A stretch of DNA of 12,558 nt from contig JAEYTI010000298.1 of the NCBI GenBank assembly GCA_023434145.1, positions 1 to 12,558 of the forward strand. Reading direction: 5' to 3'. The notes under the pieces were generated by a model. The model was given only the letters and a program-made list of their open reading frames with translations, made no database searches and was not told the origin of the DNA. Shown piece after piece: positions 5,661 through 12,471 of the stretch (positions are counted from its first letter, which is position 1; each line of letters starts with the position of its first letter). This DNA is from Chloroflexota bacterium. GTDB taxonomy: Bacteria; Chloroflexota; Anaerolineae; Anaerolineales; Anaerolineaceae. The translations under genes and the position numbers were made by a program.

Positions 5661-6047
5661 CTAGTTGCCGCCTTCAATCCAGACCCGGATCGTCTCAATG
5701 GCTTCAGGCGCGGGCAGGGTGCCGGTGAAGTTAATCACGTGCGTTCCGCTTGCGATTGGATCCACCGAGCCAGAGGCAATCACGGAGCCACCGCCGTCCA
5801 GCACGCTGACGAACATGGTGTTGCCGTAGCAGGCACCGTCGATTCCGCCAATCCGCACGAAGCTAACGGTATTGACGTCTGTCTCCAGGCCCCAGCCCAG
5901 CACGAACACGCCGTCCAGGTCGCAGTAAACGGACTGGTCCATACCGGCCTGGATCGTTCCGCCGCTCACGTTCAAGGTTGCGGCAGAAGCGAACGCTGCG
6001 GCGATGACGACGACAAGAACTGCTAAAACTGCGATTTTGCGCAACAT
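5661..6047 (-). CDS. Small secreted SipW-type cargo protein (TasA/CalY-like candidate)
   Basis: The 128-residue product has a signal peptide (basic LRK, hydrophobic run 5-19, FASA ending at 22) followed by ATLNVSGGTIQAG (23-35). The mature part is about 105 residues, beta-strand rich, glycine rich and acidic, with a cysteine pair (Cys42, Cys73) that could form a disulfide. The ending is EAIETIRVWIEGGN, without a membrane anchor or sorting motif. The start is supported by AGGAG (6061-6057) nine bases from ATG. It shares the FASAxxLxVxGGTIQ motif with the protein at 3132-3926, and the fused signal peptidase lies between them. By analogy with TasA and CalY it may assemble into fibres or coat the cell; that is inference. 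I know no named family for it. Confidence 0.8.
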   Translation of the reverse strand: MLRKIAVLAVLVVVIAAAFASAATLNVSGGTIQAGMDQSVYCDLDGVFVLGWGLETDVNTVSFVRIGGIDGACYGNTMFVSVLDGGGSVIASGSVDPIASGTHVINFTGTLPAPEAIETIRVWIEGGN

Positions 6048-6096
6048 CGTTATTTTCTCCTGAAAATTCTGTTAGTTGATTTTCATTTCCAGGTGT

Positions 6097-6133
6097 GGCA
6101 TAATCGCATTGACCAATGGTGCGGCATTATGCC
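6097..6133. promoter_or_regulatory. Interrupted dyad upstream of the cargo operon
   Basis: GGCATAAT (6097-6104) and ATTATGCC (6126-6133) are perfect inverted arms. Inside them are GCA/TGC pairs and CATTG-ac-CAATG. Each arm contains a CATAAT sequence like a -10 box. The dyad lies 50 to 86 bp upstream of the cargo gene ATG. It could be an operator or a divergent promoter region; no convincing -35 box was found. Confidence 0.4.
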
Positions 6134-6143
6134 CACTCTGGCT

Positions 6144-6175
6144 AAAGCCCTGGCAATGACAGTTGCCGGGGCTTT
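6144..6175. promoter_or_regulatory. 13-bp hairpin upstream of the cargo operon
   Basis: The arm AAAGCCCTGGCAA (6144-6156) pairs with TTGCCGGGGCTTT (6163-6175) over a 6-nt loop, with one G-T pair. It resembles a terminator stem with A and T ends, but no T tract follows on either strand beyond the three in the stem. It may isolate the operon from its surroundings. Confidence 0.4.
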
Positions 6176-6640
6176 CCGTTGGTTCTGCTGGCAAGGCAGA
6201 CGGTGCGTGCGGTATCCTCCATAAACGAACGCTATGGTTGACCCGTGAACTGCCAAGCTGTTATGAGGGGGTGCTGCAAACCCGGCATGTTTTTGGGAAT
6301 TGATGCTGGGGGCGTGGTCGACTCCGCTAGAACCTTTAAAATAACAAAGAACCCCGAGGAGTACGTATCCATTTGTGTGGTTACCAGTGATAATTATGAA
6401 CGAAGAAAAGCCCCCTGTACCACTCGTCCGCTAATACTCTAGCACGCAGGTACACAATTGTCAACAAATTTTTGTTACGCCTCTGCATTGATTGCATAGA
6501 ATTTACACAATTTTTACGCAGGCAACACCTCGTCACAACCAATGACAGGCGGGCGAAGCCCGCTATTTAACGTGAGTTGCCATCCTTCTTGTGCTTGGCG
6601 GTTGATGAAGATTTACTTTTTACTACGTGGATGCCTGCCG
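6176..6640. other. Non-coding stretch without recognisable gene
   Basis: Frames here are short and lack ribosome binding sites and familiar motifs. Seen: a GCGGGC-gaa-GCCCGC hairpin followed by TATTTAA (6549-6569), terminator-like on the plus strand; the AT-rich ACAATTGT palindrome and an AACAAA/TTTGTT stem around 6450-6480; and a TCTGC/GCAGA stem near 6183-6200. Confidence 0.4.
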
Positions 6641-6644
6641 AGGC

Positions 6645-6843
6645 CGCCTCATCCCCCCCGCCCCTTCTCCTGGCCTCTTACTTGTCGAACGGTATCGGCG
6701 GTTCTATGAATCGAGTGCCAGGAGAAGGGGAGCCAGAGGATTACCATTTGATTCTGGCCCCCTTCTCCTGGAACGCGGGTTGTGCTAGTCAAAGGAATCG
6801 GCAAACCCAGCAGCGTCCAGGAGAAGGGCGGGGGGATGAGGCG
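6645..6843. repeat. Four-arm alternating palindromic repeat
   Basis: The 12-nt arm CCAGGAGAAGGG occurs four times in alternating orientation: minus (about 6662-6673), plus (6718-6729), minus (6760-6771), plus (6817-6828). The outermost arms extend further into CGCCTCATCCCCC and its complement, matching over about 27 bases with two single-base gaps. The inner pair extends into AGCCAG/CTGGC. The two internal segments are 44 and 45 nt and share ATCGGC. It can fold as two hairpins or one nested structure. This looks like two copies of a small REP or MITE-like element. Confidence 0.7.
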
Positions 6844-6935
6844 ATGCGTAGGGCGCAAATCTTTATTGCGTGATTATTTTCTTAATGTTCCTAAACCGCA
6901 GCAAAAAACCAAAACTGCCGCAGCAAGCTGCTTAT

Positions 6936-6999
6936 ACCCCACCTTCGTGGGGTTCGAGATCTCGTAAAATCAATTCTTCAACCCCATGAAGGTGGGGTT
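6936..6999. repeat. Nested inverted repeat (CCCCACCTTCGTGGGG family)
   Basis: The segment from 6935 to 6954 and the segment 6980-6999 are inverted copies matching at 18 of 20 positions. Each is itself a near-palindrome (CCCCA...TGGGG). Between them lie the palindrome CGAGATCTCG (6955-6964) and about 15 AT-rich bases. It may be a miniature element or a cruciform-forming repeat. Confidence 0.55.
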
Positions 7000-7181
7000 T
7001 CGGTAAGTAGCCGCGGATTTATCCGCCAGGCGACGAAAGGTAGCAACTGTCCTGAAAATAGCGCGGATTTTCGTGCTTGCCGGTGAGACGAGGCCCATGT
7101 TTACTTGCGTTATTTAAAAGAAAAAGGCCCCGCAGCTGAGCAGTTACCCTCGAACGATCAATAACTGAACCTGTTTTCCTC

Positions 7182-7210
7182 TTGAATCGCACTGGCTGCG
7201 GTGCTATAGT
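7182..7210 (+). promoter_or_regulatory. Promoter of the LCAT-type hydrolase
   Basis: TTGAAT (7182-7187) and TATAGT (7205-7210) are separated by exactly 17 bp. The predicted leader is about 57 nt before the ATG at 7274. An inverted pair CAGTTA/TAACTG (7141-7146, 7162-7167) lies just upstream. Confidence 0.6.
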
Positions 7211-7273
7211 GTTTGGGAATAAATAGGACAAAATATATAGTCATTTGCTCGTTTCATTTATCAGGAGGGCGTG

Positions 7274-8587
7274 ATGAACACAAACGACTTGCTGCTGCGC
7301 TGGGCGACCATGACGTACGATCAAATCGAGGAGGAGATCCGCCAGGGCAAGGACCTGGATTCGGCGGCCCGGCTGCTTGGGGCAGATGCGGTAACCGAAA
7401 TGCAGGCCGTTTCGTTTGGGCCGCCCGCCGTGGCGGAGCGCGAGCCGGTGGTGCTGCTGCCGGGTATCATGGGTTCCATGCTCTCCAGCATCCGCGGGGT
7501 GACGACCAGTGTGTGGATCAACCCGTTGATCTTCCTGCAAGGCAACGCCCACTTTCTGCGTATGTCGGAGGATGGCACGCAAGACGGCTGCGGCGAGGTG
7601 GATATTGTGCCGACCGGGTTAGAGATCCTCACCTACGTGCAGATGGGCATGCGCCTGAACCGCGAAACGGAGCTGTACGAGTTCCCCTATGATTGGCGCA
7701 GGTCGTTGGAATACAATGCCGATGTGCTGCACGACTGCCTGGAGCGTTGGGCGGGCGGCTCAGACCGCAAGTTTTCGCTGGTGGCGCACAGCATGGGCGG
7801 GCTGGTCTCGCGAACCTATATAGCCCGCCACCCGCAAGCCGCCGAAAAGCGTGTCAAACAGTTGATCATGATGGGCACGCCCAACTTCGGCGCGACCAAT
7901 GCCATCGAGACGCTGTTCACCGGCAACAGCTTGATGGATACCGTCGATAAGCTGAATGGGCAGAACGGCATGCGCGAGGTGGTAAAGAGCCTGCCCGGCG
8001 TCTACAATCTGCTGCCCGCGCCGCAGGATGTGTTCCCCAGTGGCAAAACCTACGCCGCCGATTGGGATATTTACGACGCGGCGAGCTGGGGCGTGCCGGG
8101 CATCAGCCAGACGCACCTGAATGGAGCAAAAAAGACGCACGTGCTGCTGGCAAAGGACGATCCCCAGATGCCGGTGATCCAGATTGCCGGGTGCAACCTG
8201 GAAACGCTCATCACCGTCAAGCGCCCGGCGAGCGTGCCCAGTGCAGCCGCTGCTGCTGTGAAACTGGCGCTGAATGGAAGCCGTGTGGCAGAAGGCGCGG
8301 AATCGGGTGACGGGACCGTGCCGCTGTGGTCGGCAGTGCTGCCTAAGGCAAAGGTGTTTTACATCGAGGAGAAGCACGGCAAGCTCCCCGCGAACCGTAA
8401 GGTCCAGGCGGCGGTGCTCAACCTCATCCACGGCAAAGACAGCCCGCTGCCCGCCGATCTGCCCGAGCCAAAGGGCTTCTTCTCGTTTGACATCCCCGTT
8501 GAGCCATCTCCCGCGGAACTGGAGAGCAAGATCCGCTCCGGCACGGCGACGGAGGAGGATCTGCGCCAGTTGTATTTCGCGCTATAG
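7274..8587 (+). CDS. LCAT-family alpha/beta hydrolase (lipase or acyltransferase)
   Basis: The 437-residue product matches the lecithin:cholesterol acyltransferase family. Seen: the oxyanion loop VVLLPGIMGSM (59-69), FPYDWRRS (137-144) and the nucleophile elbow VAHSMGG with Ser173. GTPNFG (201-206) follows, then SGDGTVPLWSA with Asp346, and His368 in EEKHGKLPANRKV. The order Ser-Asp-His and the DGTVP motif are typical of this family, which hydrolyses or transfers acyl chains of lipids. I chose ATG at 7274: AGGAGG (7263-7268) is five bases away, while the in-frame GTG at 7271 is only two bases away. There is no signal peptide, so it probably acts in the cytoplasm or at the inner membrane face, unlike eukaryotic LCAT. 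The substrate is unknown. It has its own promoter and looks monocistronic. Confidence 0.88.
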   Translation: MNTNDLLLRWATMTYDQIEEEIRQGKDLDSAARLLGADAVTEMQAVSFGPPAVAEREPVVLLPGIMGSMLSSIRGVTTSVWINPLIFLQGNAHFLRMSEDGTQDGCGEVDIVPTGLEILTYVQMGMRLNRETELYEFPYDWRRSLEYNADVLHDCLERWAGGSDRKFSLVAHSMGGLVSRTYIARHPQAAEKRVKQLIMMGTPNFGATNAIETLFTGNSLMDTVDKLNGQNGMREVVKSLPGVYNLLPAPQDVFPSGKTYAADWDIYDAASWGVPGISQTHLNGAKKTHVLLAKDDPQMPVIQIAGCNLETLITVKRPASVPSAAAAAVKLALNGSRVAEGAESGDGTVPLWSAVLPKAKVFYIEEKHGKLPANRKVQAAVLNLIHGKDSPLPADLPEPKGFFSFDIPVEPSPAELESKIRSGTATEEDLRQLYFAL

Positions 8588-8612
8588 GGTTTTCCCTACA
8601 TGCTTCTTTATT

Positions 8613-8634
8613 TCCCCCTTTTTGCATAGGGGGA
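8613..8634 (+). terminator. Weak terminator-like hairpin after the hydrolase
   Basis: TCCCCC (8613-8618) pairs with GGGGGA (8629-8634) over a 10-nt loop, 25 nt after the stop. No T tract follows, so termination would be weak. Confidence 0.35.
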
Positions 8635-8700
8635 TTGATCGGGGTAATGCGCGGGAAAAACGTAGCTTATTCTTCTCAGTTCGGTATGGTATCTTACTTG

Positions 8701-8706
8701 TATAAT
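8701..8706 (+). promoter_or_regulatory. -10 box of the DUF1360 gene
   Basis: A perfect TATAAT is found 94 bp before the chosen ATG. The -35 region around 8677-8683 is poor, so an activator or an alternative sigma may be needed. The promoter call rests on the -10 alone. Confidence 0.35.
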
Positions 8707-8799
8707 ATGCGTGTAAGGCGGTTATCGGTTGTACTGGCGCCACGCGCGGAATGCAATTCGGGGGATTTACCGAGCAATCCACACCCTGTGGGAGGAAGA

Positions 8800-9423
8800 A
8801 TGACCGAAACTGACCGTAGTACCGTTCGCCGGGAATATATCGCAAAACTGATTCTGATCTCCGTGTTTCTCGGTGCGCTGGCTGCGTTCATCGGTTACAT
8901 GACCATCTATGGCCCAGGCTGGGATGCCTTCCAGCTCACTGGGCTTCAGTTGATTTTGCTGGGGCTCTCAGCCTACCGCCTGGGGCGCATGGTCGCCTAT
9001 GACCGGGTGATGGAGCCGCTTCGACAGTTCTTCGCCGAAACCAAACCCGACGCCACCGGCGCCGGCGATACGGTGGAGCCTAAGGGTAAGGGCTTTCAAC
9101 AGGCCGTCGGCCAGTTGATTACCTGCCCCATTTGCGCCGGAACGTGGATTTCCGCGGCCCTGGTGTATTTGCTGTACCTGTTCCCTGGCCCCACCCAGCT
9201 CTTTTTAACCATGACCGCCGCCATTGGCCTGGGCGAGCTGTTCGGCGCGCTCACCGAGGCGCTGTGCTGGACGGGCCAGTATGGCCGTGTAATGAGCGGC
9301 GCAAAGATGCGCGAACAGGAAAGCCTGCGCGAGCAGGAGCAGCCTACCCCGATCGAGCTGCCGACCGCACAGAAACAACATGCCGATCGGTTGGGCGAGC
9401 ATACGTATTATCCCAAACGGTAG
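8800..9423 (+). CDS. DUF1360 family membrane protein
   Basis: I chose ATG at 8800 (207 residues). GGAGG (8791-8795) lies four bases upstream, whereas an in-frame TTG at 8635 would add 55 poor-quality residues across the promoter region. Seen: a membrane helix at about 15-34, then LSAYRLGRMVAYDRVMEPLRQFF (55-77). A hydrophilic loop is followed by LITCPICAGTWISAALVYLL (about 104-123) and another helix to about 150. The AYRL-x2-LVxYD-like stretch and the CPxCxGxW motif are the marks of DUF1360, a family known from Bacillus YngL and from sporulating and other bacteria, without an assigned biochemical role. The cysteine pair lies at a membrane edge and could bind metal or be redox active. The last 50 residues are charged (EQESLREQEQ) and cytoplasmic. 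Two terminator-like hairpins follow. Confidence 0.75.
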   Translation: MTETDRSTVRREYIAKLILISVFLGALAAFIGYMTIYGPGWDAFQLTGLQLILLGLSAYRLGRMVAYDRVMEPLRQFFAETKPDATGAGDTVEPKGKGFQQAVGQLITCPICAGTWISAALVYLLYLFPGPTQLFLTMTAAIGLGELFGALTEALCWTGQYGRVMSGAKMREQESLREQEQPTPIELPTAQKQHADRLGEHTYYPKR

Positions 9424-9434
9424 CACGGCGCATT

Positions 9435-9463
9435 TAGCCGGCGCTTGCAGGCTAGATTTTTTT
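9435..9463 (+). terminator. Terminator after DUF1360 gene
   Basis: A short stem TAGCC (9435-9439) with GGCTA (9450-9454) is followed by GA and seven T residues. The stem is only 5 bp with a 10-nt loop, so efficiency is doubtful. Confidence 0.5.
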
Positions 9464-9475
9464 CTTTTCTATCAC

Positions 9476-9514
9476 CGGCGGCTGCTGCTCATACGCTGAG
9501 CATCCGCCGTTTTT
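9476..9514 (+). terminator. Second terminator or attenuator before rpoD
   Basis: CGGCGG (9476-9481) pairs with CCGCCG (9504-9509), and inside them TGCTC (9486-9490) pairs with GAGCA (9498-9502). Five T residues follow. It either finishes the DUF1360 transcript or attenuates readthrough into the sigma factor gene. Another stem, CCCAGG/CCTGGG (9535-9553), lies in the leader after it. Confidence 0.6.
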
Positions 9515-9577
9515 CTCTCGATTGCGATCTCCGCCCCAGGAAAGGCGCCTGGGCAGATCACTAGAACGGAGTGTCGA

Positions 9578-10795
9578 ATGGTTGAGCGAGACATCAGAGA
9601 AGTTTTGCAAGAACGTGGCATCAACCCGGAGTATTACCGGATGCTGGTCGATCACGGGCGGCGCACGGGCAGTCTCTCGCGCAGCGATGTGCTGGATCTG
9701 CTGCCGGACGTTGAGTTTGACGAGCCCATTATCCAGCAGGTGGTAGGGGCCGTCTCTGGAGAGGGCATCTCGCTGGCAGAGATCGCAGAAACGGCGGAAG
9801 TCGGGGAAGTGTTCAACGCGGATGCGGTGGACGAAGACGATCTGGGCGAGATGGCAGAAGAAGACCTGGCAGATATTAACCTGGCCGGGATCGACGTAGA
9901 TGATGTGCTGCGCATCTACTTGCGCGAGGCCACGCAGACCCCGCTGCTGACCGCAGCCGAAGAGGTGGAATTGGCGCGGCGGATTGAACGCTGCCGCCTG
10001 GCATTTGAAGAGCTTTCACGTGGGACGGTGGAGCCGAAACGGCGCGAGATGCTGGAGCGGTTTATCACCGAGGGCCAGCAGGCGCGCGAGCGGATGATCC
10101 GCGCCAACGCCCGGCTGGTGGTGAGCGTGGCCAAGCGCTACGTAGGCCGCGGCCTGCCCCTCTCGGACCTGATTCAGGAGGGCAACATCGGCCTGATGCG
10201 CGCCATCCGCCACTATGAGTACCAGCGCGGGTTCAAGTTCAGCACCTACGCCACCTGGTGGATTCGCCAGGCGGTATCGCGCGCGCTGGCCGACCAGAGC
10301 CGCACCATCCGCCTGCCTGCGTACATGAGCGATCAGGTGGGGCGCATGCGGCGCGTGCAGCTCGATCTCCAGCAGCGGTTGGGGCGCTTGCCCACCAACG
10401 AGGAGATCGGCGAGGCGATGGGCATGACGGCGACGAAGATCGAGCAAATGATTGGATCGCTGTCGCAGCCTATGTCGCTAGAGACACCGGTCGGTGAGGA
10501 AGATGATGCCGAGCTGGGCGATATGCTCGAAGACGTGAACACACCTAACCCCGAAGAGATGGTGATGGACAGCATGATGGGCGAAGAGATCCGCGCCAAG
10601 CTGCTGGATCTGCCGTCCCGCGAACGCGAAGTGCTGACGCTGCGCTACGGCCTTGGCGAAGAAGAGGCCATGACGCTGGCCGAGGTGGGCAGCCGCATGG
10701 GCATCACCCGCGAACGCGCCCGCCAGCTAGAGCTGCAAGCCATCGAGCGCCTGCGCAACCCCACCGCCCGCCGCAGAAGAAGGGCCAGCACGTAA
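9578..10795 (+). CDS. rpoD: RpoD-type (group 1/2) sigma factor
   Basis: The 405-residue product recruits RNA polymerase to promoters. Region 1.1 is recognisable at about 1-60 (LVDHGRRTGSLSRSDVLDLLP), followed by an acidic linker (70-105). Region 1.2 follows at about 107-137 (DDVLRIYLREATQTPLLTAAEE), then regions 2.1-2.4 at about 175-250 with DLIQEGNIGLMRAI, FKFSTYATWWIRQAV and RALADQSRTIRLP. Region 3 lies at about 250-325, and region 4 at about 335-395 with LPSREREVLTLRYGL and the helix-turn-helix TLAEVGSRMGITRERARQLE. Region 1.1 favours the housekeeping sigma; the 4.2 helix reads RARQLELQA where primary sigmas usually read RIRQIEAKA, so a group 2 paralogue is possible. CGGAG (9567-9571) lies six bases before ATG. 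It has its own strong terminator. Confidence 0.85.
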   Translation: MVERDIREVLQERGINPEYYRMLVDHGRRTGSLSRSDVLDLLPDVEFDEPIIQQVVGAVSGEGISLAEIAETAEVGEVFNADAVDEDDLGEMAEEDLADINLAGIDVDDVLRIYLREATQTPLLTAAEEVELARRIERCRLAFEELSRGTVEPKRREMLERFITEGQQARERMIRANARLVVSVAKRYVGRGLPLSDLIQEGNIGLMRAIRHYEYQRGFKFSTYATWWIRQAVSRALADQSRTIRLPAYMSDQVGRMRRVQLDLQQRLGRLPTNEEIGEAMGMTATKIEQMIGSLSQPMSLETPVGEEDDAELGDMLEDVNTPNPEEMVMDSMMGEEIRAKLLDLPSREREVLTLRYGLGEEEAMTLAEVGSRMGITRERARQLELQAIERLRNPTARRRRRAST

Positions 10796-10803
10796 GGGAA
10801 TTT

Positions 10804-10846
10804 CATGCCCCCATTTTCACGGAGTGAAAATGGGGGCATGCTTTTT
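10804..10846 (+). terminator. Strong rho-independent terminator after rpoD
   Basis: A perfect 17-bp stem (10804-10820 with 10824-10840) and a 3-nt loop are followed by C and five T residues (10842-10846). It lies between convergent genes. On the minus strand only GAAATT follows, so it works mainly for the plus strand. Confidence 0.9.
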
Positions 10847-11600
10847 ATTTGCGGCGAGGATACTGCCGGCGCAGCCGGGCGAATACAATCCGGTTCAGGT
10901 CGCGGATGCCGCGCAGGGCGTCGCGCTTCAGGTTCACACGGCGCGTCTGCTGGTACTGCCACTGCACCGGGATTTCGCAGATGCGGTAACCCATGCGCTG
11001 GCCTACATACAGAAACTCCACATCGAAGCCGCTGGTCACGCTGGGGCCGTTGATGGAGCCGAGCAGGGCCGGGTTGTACACCACCAGCCTGGGGATGATT
11101 TCCATCGCGCAGGCGCGGGTAAAGGCCTTGAACCCGCACTGCGTGTCGGTGATGCGCAGGCCGAGCAGGACGGTCTTCAGAATCACCTGCCCCCAACTGA
11201 GCACGTAGCGGCCAAATGGCGCCCCGGCTCGCACAACGCCGCGGCTTCCAGCGGCAATATCGCAGCCACTTCCCAGCGCCTCCAGCAGCTTCTCTGCCTC
11301 GGTGATCGGGGTGGCCTGGTCCATATCTGAGAACAGCACCCAATCACAGCGCGCCGCCCGAATCCCGGCGATCACTGCGGCGGCTTTGCCCGCGTGCGGG
11401 ATGGTGATGACTCTGCCGCGCTCGCCTACCGCTTCGGCGGCGAGCGCGGCGGTTTCATCCGTTGATTGGTCGTCTACCACGATCAATTCCGTCTCAAACG
11501 GCTGGGCAGCGAGCCAATCGAGCACCTGCCCCAGCTTGCCGGAGCGGATGGCATGCGCTTCATTATAAGCAGGGATCACAACCGAAAGCGAAAGCGGCAT
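10845..11600 (-). CDS. Family 2 glycosyltransferase, dolichyl-phosphate glucosyltransferase type
   Basis: The 251-residue product has the GT-A fold of the DPG/DPM synthase group: SVVIPAYNE (6-14), VVDDQSTDET (41-50), the metal-binding DMD in LFSDMDQATPI (89-99), DTQCGFKAF (152-160), SGFDVEFLYV (190-199), EIPVQW (209-214) and RRVNLKRDALRGIRDL (220-235). The DTQCGFK and VN-x2-RD motifs are those of ALG5-like enzymes, which move a sugar from UDP- or GDP-sugar to a polyprenyl phosphate at the membrane. There is no membrane helix, so it is probably peripheral. ATG at 11600 lies two bases after the stop of the upstream gene and lacks its own ribosome binding site, so translation is probably coupled. 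It may build a lipid-linked sugar for an envelope glycan; the sugar is unknown. Confidence 0.88.
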   Translation of the reverse strand: MPLSLSVVIPAYNEAHAIRSGKLGQVLDWLAAQPFETELIVVDDQSTDETAALAAEAVGERGRVITIPHAGKAAAVIAGIRAARCDWVLFSDMDQATPITEAEKLLEALGSGCDIAAGSRGVVRAGAPFGRYVLSWGQVILKTVLLGLRITDTQCGFKAFTRACAMEIIPRLVVYNPALLGSINGPSVTSGFDVEFLYVGQRMGYRICEIPVQWQYQQTRRVNLKRDALRGIRDLNRIVFARLRRQYPRRK

Positions 11601-11602
11601 AG

Positions 11603-12445
11603 TTAGAAGTTACAAGGCGATTCCAGCGGCGGATCGCCGGGGTCGACGTTGTCGTGATAGGTGACGCCTTCCGCGCGCAGCCGCTCCACCTCGCGGTTCA
11701 CTTCTTCGGGGGAAAGCAGGGCTTTATCGGCGTAGAAGGTCCAGTCGACCCACTGGCGATAGATGCGCGGCTCTTTGGTATCTGCCAGCCCGCCGCGGAT
11801 GAACCACAGGTTGTAGCTCAGCGCCATGGGGATGCGCGGGTACACCTTGCCAGCATGTTCGCCGATCAGTTTGCTGTCGATGTAGTAGCGGACGGTGCCA
11901 TCCATTACCTGGCAGACCAGTGTGTGCCAACCGGAGAAGTCATCCTCTACCTGGGTGGAATTGTTGAGCTGTTTCCACGGCTCAAGCTGGAAGGTCTCCC
12001 AGGAGGTGACGAACATGGTAGCGGTTTTGTGCCCCCAGCCCCCGAAGGGCAGATACTCGAAATCCAGCTCGGAGTAGTCGGGGTCCATATCGCCACGCGA
12101 GGGGCTGATCTGGTAAAAGGTGGTGACAATCTGGTCGCCGCCAGGGCCGCTGATGGGGTGGTGGGCAAAGTGAACGCGGCTGGCATAGGTACCCTCGAAG
12201 TACTTGCGGCAGTGGCAGAGCTGCGACTGCCGTGTGCCTTCCTCTACACCCTCGGTCGCGGAGGTCATCTGCACCAGGCGACCGCCGGGTCGCTCGGGGT
12301 CCTCTACCAGCTCAATGTGGTCCGCGGACCAGACCGCGCCAACCACGCCGGGCCAGCCGGGCGCGTCGCGCAGCTTCCAGCCGTTGGCGCGCATTTCGTC
12401 TCTGGTGATATAAGCAAAATCGTCGAAGAAGAAATGGTCGGGCAT
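11603..12445 (-). CDS. GH16-like glycoside hydrolase (concanavalin-like fold), no signal peptide
   Basis: The 280-residue product carries SELDFEYLP (125-133), which fits the family 16 catalytic signature E-x-D-x-E: Glu126 as probable nucleophile, Asp128 as helper and Glu130 as acid/base. Tryptophans typical of the sugar-binding groove surround it (Trp137, Trp149, Trp157, Trp173, Trp214), and WHTLVCQVMDGTVRYYIDSKLIG is the usual beta-strand stretch after the catalytic site. The length is normal for a bare GH16 domain. Unusually, the N-terminus (MPDHFFFDDFAYIT) has no signal peptide, so the enzyme would stay in the cytoplasm unless exported by another route. AGGAG (12458-12454) lies eight bases from the ATG at 12445. 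It is followed two bases later by a glycosyltransferase gene. The substrate is unknown; family members act on beta-1,3/1,4 glucans, galactans and others. Confidence 0.72.
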   Translation of the reverse strand: MPDHFFFDDFAYITRDEMRANGWKLRDAPGWPGVVGAVWSADHIELVEDPERPGGRLVQMTSATEGVEEGTRQSQLCHCRKYFEGTYASRVHFAHHPISGPGGDQIVTTFYQISPSRGDMDPDYSELDFEYLPFGGWGHKTATMFVTSWETFQLEPWKQLNNSTQVEDDFSGWHTLVCQVMDGTVRYYIDSKLIGEHAGKVYPRIPMALSYNLWFIRGGLADTKEPRIYRQWVDWTFYADKALLSPEEVNREVERLRAEGVTYHDNVDPGDPPLESPCNF

Positions 12446-12471
12446 TTTTGTGTCTCCTGAAAGCCGGTGAG

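Noticed and set aside
6091..6210. Cyclic-di-GMP or other known riboswitch upstream of the region
   Set aside because: Some words resemble parts of known aptamers, but the conserved core could not be matched on either strand.
6245..6442. 65-codon frame starting with GTG
   Set aside because: It has no ribosome binding site, a mixed composition and no similarity that I recognise; probably a chance frame in non-coding DNA.
6645..6843. CRISPR array
   Set aside because: The repeat units alternate in orientation and there are only four; CRISPR repeats are direct and regularly spaced.
6577..6873. 98-codon frame across the four-arm repeat
   Set aside because: The frame is made largely of the palindromic repeat arms and has no initiation signals.
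7760..8431. Minus-strand 223-codon frame opposite the LCAT-type gene
   Set aside because: It is a shadow of a gene with a complete catalytic triad; its sequence has no recognisable domain.
11654..12460. Plus-strand 268-codon frame opposite the GH16-like gene
   Set aside because: The minus frame carries the ELDFE active-site motif, an SD and tight operon spacing. The plus frame is a composition-driven shadow.
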